Shown here: positions 42,639 through 51,223 of the stretch, piece after piece
Layout: every line of letters starts with the position of its first letter
Numbering within the stretch: the stretch's first letter is position 1
Assembly: GCA_030068145.1 (NCBI GenBank)
Contig: JAPJBO010000042.1
Location: 479,270 to 543,269 of the forward strand
From: Diplonema papillatum
Taxonomy: Eukaryota; Euglenozoa; Diplonemea; Diplonemida; Diplonemidae
DNA length: 64,000 nt
Reading direction: 5' to 3'
Notes under the pieces: model-generated
The model's input: only the letters and a program-made list of their open reading frames with translations
Databases searched by the model: none
Told to the model about the DNA's origin: nothing
Position numbers and translations under genes: made by a program

Positions 42639-45161
42639 TCACCTTAGAATATCGTGAAGAGGTGGGGGAGAGGTATAATTCAGTGGAGAAGAGGTCGTTT
42701 TTGGTGGGGGAGAGGTCCTTCTGGGTGGGGGAGAGGTCCTTCTGTGTGGGGGAGAGGTCCTGTTGTGTGGGGGAGAGGTCCTTCTGTGTGGGGGGACAAG
42801 CACAGTCTCCGATTGGGTGCGGGTTCCCTTGTTGAGGCTGTTCGTTATCCGTCGCAAGAACTTGACGGCGAACCAGAACGAGCCGGGGAACGCGTTCGCG
42901 ACTGCACTTGCATGGAGCAGGCGGCCGCCGAGCGATTCGAAATCGCCGGCGGAGGGGCTGGACAGATCTACGGCCCGGATCTTTTCGATCAAGCGAGCCG
43001 CAGGAGAGACGGTCTTCCGACCATGGTCAAAAGTTACTCCTAAAAAGTCATAACCCGAGGAAGCGTCGTTACTATCCTCGGGCTTCCAAGAAGCATGTAC
43101 CCGTGCGGCCAGCCGATCGAGTTTCTCGGTCTGGCAGAGCACTGCGGCACGGGACCCACAAAAACGAATATTGTCCACCCAGACATGGACTGTTACACCG
43201 TCGGCCGTGAATTCAGGCCCAACGAAGTCTGGGTGACTTGCTAACACAGCTGTTAGCGTGTGCATCAGCTCTGGTGCACACGAGTGTCCCATTGGCAGCC
43301 TATTTAGGACGTAGGCATTGCCTTGTTCATCGAGGAATCCGAAGTTCTCTCGAGCCTCCTCCGGGACCTCTACTTGATAAAAGCCACAACGCAAATCACG
43401 CGTTGTGGCGCACTCCGACTCGACTACGTCAAGATACTCCGAGACATGACCCAATGGTACCTGGGCCACGTAGCCCTGGCGGCTCAGCAAGTCGTTGGCC
43501 TCCTGCGTCCACAAAATAAACCGCTGGCGCAGGCGGCCCGCCTTCTCCTCCACGACCGTGAAAGGCACGTTGCGGAAAGTGCCCGGCGTGTCGGAGGGTG
43601 ACGCAATGCCTAGCCGCACGAGCTCGGAAGCGTGGGAGTGCATGAGGTGACTCCTCCTCTGCTGGCCCTCGGACGCGTTTTCTCCTTGAACATCCCGGAC
43701 GGGGAAAAACGTGGCTTTCCAGACTGAGTCGAATCTGGCGCGAACGTCGGGTCGCATCCTGTGCCGGAGCGCTGCGGTGTCCATGGCCGGCACCGCCGCC
43801 ACGTGGAGAGGTGCCTCCTTTTCCGCCTGCGACTGTGGAATGCGCGTGTTGTGCGCGCGTCTGGTAAAGCCGTGGACCCGACGGCCCACCACGTCGCTCA
43901 GCGGAGCTAGACAATCCCCCTTCACGTGCGGCGGCAAAGCTGTAAACCCAGCGCCGGGCATGGCTGGCGGAGCGGGCAACTCCTCGACGGGCAGCAGATC
44001 AGCAACCCTGAACTCCGGAACGCTCTGAAGTGCGGAGGCCAAGGGGAAAAAACCCTCTGGAGAAGGCACTCCCTCTGCAAAGGCTAGCTCAGAAGAAGGA
44101 AAAGGAGCGCCGACCTCCCATATGTCAAAAACAGAAGGAGCGAACCCCGTGACACCTAGCTGTGTTACTCCTGGTTGCACAGGGATTGGCGGCAAAAGCG
44201 GGCCTAGCCCATCTACCACCCCGGGTGCCATCCCGAGGGCAGGACTCCATCCGCCCACTGCGAGACGTCTCGCCCCCAAAAGGTCCTCCTCCGGGCCGGG
44301 TCGCAGCGCATTGCTTGAGCACGCCACGTGTCCCCCTGACGGGAAACTACCAACCGGACCGGGTCGCAGCACATCGGGGCATGGGTTGTCACACCCGACA
44401 CGACCGCTGTGGCCGACGTCTTGCGCTGCGTAACCGCAGGTCGTTGCGCCTGCGGGGCCTCGCGCTGCGTCGCTCTGCGGACCTGGGTCCACGCTGAGTC
44501 GCTGCGCTGGGGGTTCCCCTTCGTTCGGGGAAGCTCGGGTCGTTGAACGGATCCCACGGGAGTCAGACGATGCGGCGTTGCCATGCTGGTGCTCGTCAAT
44601 GACCAATCCCGTGGGGGTGGTTGGTTTGTTGTTGATTGTTCGGGGAGGGAGGAGGGGAGCCCCCGATGGGTTCGGCTGCTGCGGAGGCGTCCCTGCCTCG
44701 CACTGGTCGCGCTTGCGCCGGCGCCGTATCGCCGGGGGGATGCGCTTCCTCCTCCTGGGCCGCCTCTCCTCGGACGGCGGTGCGCTGCCCATCTTCCGAC
44801 GATCCAACCAGAGCTCAGCCACGGCCCTGTCCAGCGCATCCTCGCTCTCCAGCTGCAACCGCATCCGGAACTCCTTCCGCGAGAACCCGTCGCGGGCGCA
44901 CACGAACTCGATGCGCAGTTCCCGCAGCAACAGCTCTCCCAACGACACGAACTGACGCCGACCACGCCACCCCTCGAGCGACTCCGCGACATAGAGCCAC
45001 TCCCTCAAGGGCTCGAACCGGCTCTCCAACACGCACACACAGTCGGACCCGAACGCGTGCCCCGGAACAACATACTCGAGCTGGAGCTCGAGAATCACGT
45101 CCTCGGCGCGCTGACCGCATCCGAGGTCCCGCCACACATCGCTCGTTCTCCGGTCTCTCAT
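42639..45161 (-). CDS. Second YR-type retroelement Gag-RT protein, 3'-truncated
   Basis: ATG at 45161. Residues 1-160 are a charged helical region ending in an Arg/Lys-rich stretch. Residues ~160-440 are a Pro/Gly-rich linker. The RT follows: GRLRQRFILWTQEAN, TRDLRCGFYQVEV (motif A), LNRLPMGHSCAPELMHTL (motif B) and VHVWVDNIRFCG (motif C, Asp-Asn as in the element at 5661-7262). The thumb-like part ends near GRLLHASAVANAFPGSFWF. The frame then enters the minisatellite (RTSPPH repeats) and stops at 42639; no RNase H or recombinase remains. Gag-like and RT parts are fused in one frame, unlike the first element. Probably non-autonomous. Confidence 0.75.
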   Translation of the reverse strand: MRDRRTSDVWRDLGCGQRAEDVILELQLEYVVPGHAFGSDCVCVLESRFEPLREWLYVAESLEGWRGRRQFVSLGELLLRELRIEFVCARDGFSRKEFRMRLQLESEDALDRAVAELWLDRRKMGSAPPSEERRPRRRKRIPPAIRRRRKRDQCEAGTPPQQPNPSGAPLLPPRTINNKPTTPTGLVIDEHQHGNAASSDSRGIRSTTRASPNEGEPPAQRLSVDPGPQSDAARGPAGATTCGYAAQDVGHSGRVGCDNPCPDVLRPGPVGSFPSGGHVACSSNALRPGPEEDLLGARRLAVGGWSPALGMAPGVVDGLGPLLPPIPVQPGVTQLGVTGFAPSVFDIWEVGAPFPSSELAFAEGVPSPEGFFPLASALQSVPEFRVADLLPVEELPAPPAMPGAGFTALPPHVKGDCLAPLSDVVGRRVHGFTRRAHNTRIPQSQAEKEAPLHVAAVPAMDTAALRHRMRPDVRARFDSVWKATFFPVRDVQGENASEGQQRRSHLMHSHASELVRLGIASPSDTPGTFRNVPFTVVEEKAGRLRQRFILWTQEANDLLSRQGYVAQVPLGHVSEYLDVVESECATTRDLRCGFYQVEVPEEARENFGFLDEQGNAYVLNRLPMGHSCAPELMHTLTAVLASHPDFVGPEFTADGVTVHVWVDNIRFCGSRAAVLCQTEKLDRLAARVHASWKPEDSNDASSGYDFLGVTFDHGRKTVSPAARLIEKIRAVDLSSPSAGDFESLGGRLLHASAVANAFPGSFWFAVKFLRRITNSLNKGTRTQSETVLVPPHRRTSPPHNRTSPPHRRTSPPPRRTSPPPKTTSSPLNYTSPPPLHDILR
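42654..42812. repeat. ~20-bp minisatellite, left block
   Basis: Units of GGGGGAGAGGTCCTTCTGTG with variants. The same unit in the same orientation is at 45661-45938. It is read as Pro/Arg/Thr/Ser repeats (RTSPPH) at the end of the minus-strand RT frame. Confidence 0.92.
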
Positions 45162-45184
45162 CCCGACATCACCAGAAAAGGAGG

Positions 45185-45500
45185 AAAGGGAAGCGCGTCA
45201 CGGGTTTTTTCGTGTCGAGGGTGTTTGTGTGCTTTACCAAAGAAGGAGGTGCGTAAGGCGCTTTGCGGGTCTCCTCGGGTGGCCGTTTGCTTTACCGGAA
45301 AGAAGAGGTTGTGCCTTACCGAAAAAAGAGGTTCGCAAGGCGCTTCGCGGGTCTCTTCGGGTGGCCGTGTGCTTAACCGAAAAAAGAGGTAGTGCTTTAC
45401 CGAAAAAAGACTTTGCGGGTCTCCTCGGGTGGCCGGTTGCTTTACCGGAAAGAAGAGGTCGTGCTTTACCGAAAAAAGCGGTTCGAAAACCGAAAAAAGA
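45185..45500. repeat. ~80-bp repeats upstream of the second RT gene
   Basis: GCGGGTCTCCTCGGGTGGCC followed by CTTTACCGGAAAGAAGAGGT and TTACCGAAAAAAGAGGT recurs about three times. On the minus strand this is the 5' leader of the RT gene, so it may be promoter or packaging sequence. Confidence 0.75.
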
Positions 45501-45660
45501 AAGAGGAAGGTGAGACTGACATTCTTTGCTCCTGCTGGGTTTGGGCTTTTGTTGCTGCCAGAGTGACTAGTAGTAACCCCCGCCTCCTCCCAAACTCTTC
45601 TGGTGTTGGTTTGGGTAGGTGCTCCTCCTGCCATGCGCTTTGCTCCAATTCCCACGGTAA

Positions 45661-45938
45661 ACCATAGGTCCTTCTGTGTGAGGGAGAGGTCCTTTTGTGT
45701 GAAGGAGAGGTCCTTTTGTGTGGGGGAGAGGTCCCTCTGCGTGGGGGAGAGGTCCTGTTGTGTGGGGGGAGGTCTTCTGAGTGGGGAGACGTCCTTCTGT
45801 GTGGGGAGAGGTCCTTCTGTGTGGGGGAGAGGTCCTTTTGTGTGGGGGAGAGGTCCTTTGAGTGGGGGAGAGGTCCTTCTGTGTGGGGGGAGGTCCTTCT
45901 GTGTGGGGGAGAGGTCCTTTTGTGTGGGGGAGGGGTGT
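45661..45938. repeat. ~20-bp minisatellite, right block
   Basis: Thirteen or so units of GGGGGAGAGGTCCTTCTGTG with variants, same orientation as the block at 42654-42812. Together the two flank the RT gene, either as a minisatellite split by insertion or as terminal direct repeats of the retroelement. Confidence 0.92.
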
Positions 45939-46179
45939 CGGGGTTCGCAAGTGACCAGGTTTCCCTTTTGGATTCCTTCGCCGCAAATGTTTGGCGCAAA
46001 AGTGAGTGTTTGAAAGTCGTTTCTTCCATTTCACCCTTTATTCCTCGTACTCACTGAAGGCATCCCGGACCAGGCAAGGCTTCCCGGTGTTACAGTATCT
46101 CGTGGATGTGGCTTTTGTTTTCTGGAGGTTTGCCATAATTCTTGGACAATGCGCATGTTTTCTTTGGGTAAACGAGGGT

Positions 46180-46310
46180 AACAGATGGGGTTTTGTGGGG
46201 TTTATTGGGGTAACATGGGTAGACGTGGGGTAGACGTGGATTTCCTTGGGGTAGACGTGGATTTCGGTGGGGTAGACGTGGATCCTCCTAGGGTAGATGC
46301 GACCTATTCT
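46180..46310. repeat. GGGGTAGACGTGGAT repeats
   Basis: Five or six degenerate 15-20 bp units inside the right arm of the hAT-like element. Confidence 0.75.
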
Positions 46311-46837
46311 AAGGGGGATACAGGCGATCTGATGGCGAAACTGCCGCCAATAGGGTACCAGTTGGCTCAGAAGGGTGCTTAGGGTGACAACCACCTCAAA
46401 CGTCGTGAAATACCCCCTAAAAACGCAGTTTTCTGCCTCGCAGTCCCCCCGACTGTGGGTTTAAAACGTTTTCGAAGGGATTGCTAACGGTTCCGAGGGT
46501 GAAATCGCTCTCAAAATCACTAAAATGTTGAAAATTGGCTTCCGGACAAAAAATCGTACTGTAGCCCTTATGGAGTGGGCACCCCCACTGCTACACATAG
46601 AAACCTACCACCGTCGAGAATCATCGGATTCAGAGAATCTGCGCAAACCCGACTAACTACAACGCTCAACGAAGTTCTTGACGCCTTCGCAAGATGCGAC
46701 GAGCCCACGATGGGGGACGTCTGTAATAGGATTCACCATCAGGAAGGGCCCGGTGGCTCCTCCTCAGGCACCGAGCAACAGCTAGCACAGCTAGCGACTG
46801 TCTCTATTTCTCCTCCAACAGCGCGTACACATCCCCC

Positions 46838-46913
46838 CGAAGAAGACTTGATGCTGGCGTCAATCGGGAGGCAAGTCTCCTGTCTACAGGTCAGTTAAGA
46901 TTTCCTCCCCCAG
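46838..46913 (+). repeat. Two-hairpin intron-end motif, copy e
   Basis: CGAAGAAGACTTGATGCTGG, then GAGGCAAGTCTCCTGTCT, CAGTTAAGATTTCCTCCCCC and CAG. The 3' splice-site-like end is the clearest after copy a. Confidence 0.6.
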
Positions 46914-48439
46914 GCAGGCAGTGCATCCGAGTCGTATTTTCGTCTCAAATTCTCGTCTACGCTCGTCATCCAAGTTTAGACGAGAGTTAGGAGTGTTGCG
47001 GAAAGTCACTGCCGCACGTTTTCACCCCTCCCCCCCCACTTGTAAAATGACCCGTGCACTGGTAAGAAGGGGGTCAGGCCGCTAGCTCTTAAAAATGTTG
47101 GTTTCAGCTAGCGCTGAAACCACCGGAAGCTCAAATGAATTAAAGCACTCCCGAAGGGACAAATCAACCTGCACGGATGTGGGCTTGTCTGGCAGTTCGC
47201 TGTTCCCTCCCGAACAACTGATTTGTTCCATGTTTCTTCCGGCGGCTTTGTTTCGCCAGGCAACAGCGGGGACAGCTTTCCTGCCAGCAAGCCAAACGCA
47301 ACGTGTACCGCAACGCTCCCCCAGCTCAAGCTCAAAATGAGAAACTCGCCATGTGGCTGGGAATTCTTTCTGCTCCCTACGTTGTTTATGTCTATGCCTA
47401 GGCGCCAGCGACGCCGGAATCCACACCGCCCACGCTTCGCGGCTAGACGAAAGGAACTAGTCATTCCGTTTGGCTGAAGAATCACAGCATGTCCCTGCAC
47501 TCTAACTCGTCTCTTTCCCTCTCTCTTATGTCTTTCAACAAAACTACGCATTTCTTTGCTCCCTAGTTAGCCAGTGACCGATATAGACCATACCTCGAAC
47601 CTTTGACTGATTTCAGGCCACATTTCAAAAATTTCGTAATAACAATTAATTGTAAACACGAAAGAGAACGCTGGCAGCGTGTTTGGGAGAAGATTAGCCT
47701 TACCGATCATATTCACTTACTATCACTCACTAACAGGAATAATCCTCCCCCGGCACGTACAAACACAAAGTTCCAGACCATACTTCTCGAGCATTCGACC
47801 CGATTATAGCCAGCATTGACACTTGACGTTGGGTCACGGCACCCGAAATCATATGATAAGATGCCAAGCCCCCCCCCATCTGTGGCTTTCGGGGTCAGTA
47901 AGGGGTGAAGAGTATCGGTCCGAACGAGACCTCCCTCTCTCTCTTTCCTCTCTTCCATCAATCTTCCTGCCCCGCCCCCCTTCCCATTCCAACGTTCGAA
48001 CGAAGAAACCGACGCTGAATCGGCTTAGGAGTAGATCGGCAGCCTGTTCGCCCCTAGCTTGCAACAAAACCACAGGGGCACCGTGCGCAGTGTTGGCGGT
48101 GGCTCTCGGAGCTGGGAGCCAGCTCCCGGCTCTTGGGAGCTCTCGGGAGCTGGGAAGAGCCAGCGGGAGCCAGCAGGGCACAATGAATATAACGGTGCGC
48201 GCGCGCTCAAAATTACCCCAAAATGCGAGAAAACCTTTGCACTTTTTTTTTTTTTTTTTTCCTGTTGACAACTTGTGTCAGACTAGCCCACCCGGGGGTG
48301 GTTGATTCCTTCAGGCAGGGTCTCCCCCGTCCAGAGTTTGCTGATCGCCCTTCGGCTCTTTATTTCTTGTTTCGCTCTCTTTGTCATTTTCATTTTATTG
48401 ATATGCGTCCTCCCTCACTCTCAGCGTGCTAACCTTTTT
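46914..48439. other. No gene recognised
   Basis: Contains a small palindrome GGTTTCAGCTAGCGCTGAAACC (47099-47120), GGGAGC-rich short repeats (48105-48175) and a T-run (48244-48262). Frames on both strands at 47082-47551 lack domains. Confidence 0.4.
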
Positions 48440-49020
48440 GGGATCTATTTGTTGCGGATCTCTTCATCGGAGCTGATCACGAGCGTGGACCAGCAAAAAA
48501 ATGGCGCCAATCAGGGGATCGATTCCCGCCCTTCTTAACACACTGGTGGTTTCCACGCCCGGCGCCCAGCATAGCGTAAAGACCCACAGACCATGCACGC
48601 ACTCTCTGATCCACGGGTTCAATTTTCGCGGTTCTCTTCATCGGAGCTGATCACGAGCAAAGAGTTGCCGGTCTGCGACGTGGACCAGCAAAAAAATGGC
48701 GCCAATCAGGGGATCGATTCCCGCCCTTCTTAACACACTGGTGGTTTCCACGCCCGGCGCCCAGCATAGCGTAAAGACCCACAGACCATGCACGCACTCT
48801 CTGATCCACGGGTTCAATTTTCGCGGTTCTCTTCATCGGAGCTGATCGCGAGCAAAACGTCATCGAAAAAGGTCTGCTCCGCGGACAGCGAAAAAAACGG
48901 CACCACCCAGGGGATCGATTCCCGTCCTTCCCATTGCAAACCTGGTGGTTTCCATGTCCGGTGCCCTGCATCTTGTAAAGACCCACGAACCATGCACATA
49001 CTTCTTGGTCCCCGGGTCCA
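48440..49020 (+). mobile_element. SINE-like family 2, three tandem copies
   Basis: Three head-to-tail units of about 180-190 bp (starting near 48455, 48630 and 48830) share CTCTTCATCGGAGCTGATC, GGACCAGCAAAAAAATGG, GGGGATCGATTCCCGCC (B-box-like GATCGATTCCC), GGTGGTTTCCACGCCCGG and AAGACCCACAGACCATGCAC. Units 1 and 2 are nearly identical. Tandem growth of a SINE-like unit is unusual. Confidence 0.75.
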
Positions 49021-49029
49021 TTGCACAAT

Positions 49030-49190
49030 TCAGGCCTGAAGGCCCGGGTTCGAGCTTTTCCGGTCGAAAATGGTTTTCGGGGGTTGTTGGTTTTCGGGGT
49101 CTATCATGCCCGAAATTTGCGTTTTTTGCAGAGTTTCTCGATAACTCGCAGTATTTGGGTCCCCTTGGGTAACGCGAGTCAGTCTACCAG
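49030..49190 (+). mobile_element. SINE family 1, partial
   Basis: Begins CAGGCCTGAAGGCCCGGGTTCGAGC (B-box region) and then follows the minus strand of 3472-3640: CCGGTCGAAAATGGTTTTCG, GGGGTC.A..ATGCCCGAAA and GCAGTATTTGGGTCC. It is joined directly to the family 2 array. Confidence 0.7.
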
Positions 49191-49204
49191 AACTGAGCAT
49201 CGCC

Positions 49205-49300
49205 CGAACTCTTCGCAGTTCTCTTCACCGGAGCTAATCGCGAGCTAAAATCGTCAAAAAAGGTCTGCTGCGCGGACCAGAAACCCAGCACCCAAGAACT
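49205..49300 (+). repeat. SINE-like family 2, truncated copy
   Basis: CTCTTCACCGGAGCTAATCG, GAGCTAAAATCGTC and AAAAAAGGTCTGCTGCGCGG, then similarity ends. Confidence 0.6.
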
Positions 49301-49678
49301 GGGAGCCACCGCCAACACTGCCGTGCGGCCCAGGGTAGCCCAGCAATCTCAAAATGTTCGCCGAATGCAAAGTCACGGCGCTTTGTTGTGTACAGCGACA
49401 TGCATCGACCGCTTGCCCGCCAGATGCCAGTGATTTCAGTGGTGTCACCGGCGTCAGGCGTTCCACAACAAGCGGAGAGTAAGACGAGAAAAAATCAAGA
49501 AATAAACTTGATAAAATTTGATAAAAAAAGCCGGGCGACTCAAGACAGTTTACCTCTTTTCTGCGAAGGTACTGGACAACACATGATTCTCTACAAATAG
49601 GTGTTTCTTGGAGGCGGCCGCCAGGCTACATAGCAAAGCACAAAGCGAAAGCGTAAAGGAAGTGAATACCGTCGAACG

Positions 49679-50374
49679 ATGAGCGAGTCGGACAGCGATG
49701 ATAGCGTGGACCACTTCCAGTACAAGGTGCTGGTCCTTGGGGACGGGGCTGTCGGGAAGACGAGCCTGATCAACCGGTTCTGCGATGGGTTGTTCAAGGA
49801 GTCCTACAAGCAGACCATCGGCCTCGACTTCTTCGTGAAGCGCGTCTCGCTCCCCGGCAACGTGCAGACGACCCTTCAGATCTGGGACATCGGCGGGCAG
49901 CAGCTGGGGAGCCGGATGCTCGGAAACTACCTGTACGGCAGCCACTGCATCGTGCTGGTCTACGACATCACGAATCTCGAGTCCTTCAAGAACCTCGAGC
50001 AGTGGCTGGAATTCGTGCGCGAGTGCTTCCGCGCCCGGGAAGGTGAAAAGAAGGCACCGCACATCGCGCTCGTCGGCAACAAAATGGACCTCAACCACCT
50101 GCGGGCCGTGAAGGCCGAAAAACACAGCAGCTTCGCCGCCGACAACACGATGGCGCCCTTCTTCGTGTCCGCGAAGACCGGCGACAAAATCAACGCGATG
50201 TTCACGAAGGTGGCGGCAGACCTCGCTGGAGTGCAGCTCACAAAGTCCGAACTGGACGTGGCGGACATGGTCGTCCAGGCGAACATCGTCAACCACCCGA
50301 AGCCCACACAGGCCGAAGACATCACCACCATCGAAGCAGACCAGCGGAAGAAGAAAGACTGCTGCGTGATGTGA
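49679..50374 (+). CDS. RAB28: Rab28-type small GTPase
   Basis: 231 aa, intronless. G1 LGDGAVGKTS (residues 20-29), then the Rab28-typical YKQTIGLDFFVKRVSLPGN, G3 WDIGGQQ (Gly where most Rabs have Ala), G4 GNKMDL and G5 VSAKTGD. The C-terminus is KKKDCCVM, a CAAX box with Met expected to be farnesylated, as Rab28 is prenylated through a CAAX motif and not the usual Rab double-cysteine. Rab28 acts at cilia with the BBSome/IFT system and in some protists in endocytic or lysosomal traffic. Length and motif order are those of the family. The start at 49679 is the only ATG before the N-terminal acidic stretch. Confidence 0.93.
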   Translation: MSESDSDDSVDHFQYKVLVLGDGAVGKTSLINRFCDGLFKESYKQTIGLDFFVKRVSLPGNVQTTLQIWDIGGQQLGSRMLGNYLYGSHCIVLVYDITNLESFKNLEQWLEFVRECFRAREGEKKAPHIALVGNKMDLNHLRAVKAEKHSSFAADNTMAPFFVSAKTGDKINAMFTKVAADLAGVQLTKSELDVADMVVQANIVNHPKPTQAEDITTIEADQRKKKDCCVM

Positions 50375-50530
50375 ACGAAAAAGAGAGGATCGCGCGTCTC
50401 GTTTTCTTTGCTCCCTTTCTCCTCTGTTTTTCTATTGAAAAGTATGCAAATACTGCGTCGTTACACGTCGTCGCTCGGCTGGCTGTTGCTGTTTCAGCCT
50501 TCGATTTCTGTGCACGACATCCTCCATGGC

Positions 50531-51090
50531 AAAAAGCCGAAAGCACAGCAATTTCTCAAGATCGTGGCCGCCTTCCTGTCTACCAAAGTTGGAACGCTGT
50601 GTCGACAAAGGTAGCCGCTGACCTTGCAGGGGTCTAGCTCACGAAGTCCGAATCAGACGCGGCAGACATGGTCGTCCAGGTGAACATCGTCAGCCACCCG
50701 AAGTTCGCGCAGGCCGAAGACATCACCACCATCGAAGCAGCCCACGAAGAAAGACCGCTGCGTGACGTGAACAAAAAAAGAGGATCACGCGTCTTGTTTT
50801 CTTTGCTTCCTTTCTCTTCTGTTTTTCTATTGGAAAGTATGCAAATACTGCGCCTTTACACGTTCGTCGGTTGTCGGTCGTCTTGCTGTTGCTGTCTCAG
50901 CCTTCGATTTTTGTGCACGACGTCCTCCATGAGCAAGAGGCCCGAAAGCACAGCGATTTCGCTGCAGACAAGGGCCGTGGCTGCTTTCTTCGTGTCTGCC
51001 AAAACTAAAACGTTGTGTGCACAAAGGTAGCCGCTGACCTTGAAGTGGTTCGGTCACGAAGTCCGAATCAGACGCGGCAGACATGCAAAT
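50531..51090 (+). pseudogene. Two decayed tandem copies of the Rab28 3' end
   Basis: The last ~260 bp of the coding region plus ~160 bp of 3' UTR (about 50107-50530) are repeated at a ~423-bp period: 50531-50950 and 50951-51090. Copies carry in-frame stops (GCAGGGGTCTAG for the GVQ codons), indels and, in the third, an internal deletion that joins GCAGACATG to the UTR sequence CAAATACTGC. They include no G1-G4 motifs and cannot encode a GTPase. Confidence 0.85.
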
Positions 51091-51223
51091 ACTGCACGTT
51101 TTCACGTCGTCCGTCGTCTGGCTGGAGAACACGAAAACATATAGTGCTATAACTCTGAAAAGCCTCTAAATTTAAGCAGAACCCCGTTTTCACATTTCTT
51201 TTGGAAGTACGCAACCACTGTGG

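Larger units (their letters stand above)
41860..46587. mobile_element. hAT-like TIR element, 4.7 kb, 8-bp target duplication
   Basis: The left end TAGGGGTGCCCACTC ... TTTTTTTGTCCGGAA is inverted at the right end (TTCCGGACAAAAAA ... GAGTGGGCACCCCCA). The flanks are CTGCTACC and CTGCTACA, an 8-bp target duplication with one difference. TIRs beginning YAGGGGTG and 8-bp duplications are typical of hAT transposons. No hAT transposase is seen. The interior holds a retroelement RT gene on the minus strand flanked by minisatellites, so this is a non-autonomous or composite element. The left arm recurs at 28488-28765. Confidence 0.75.
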
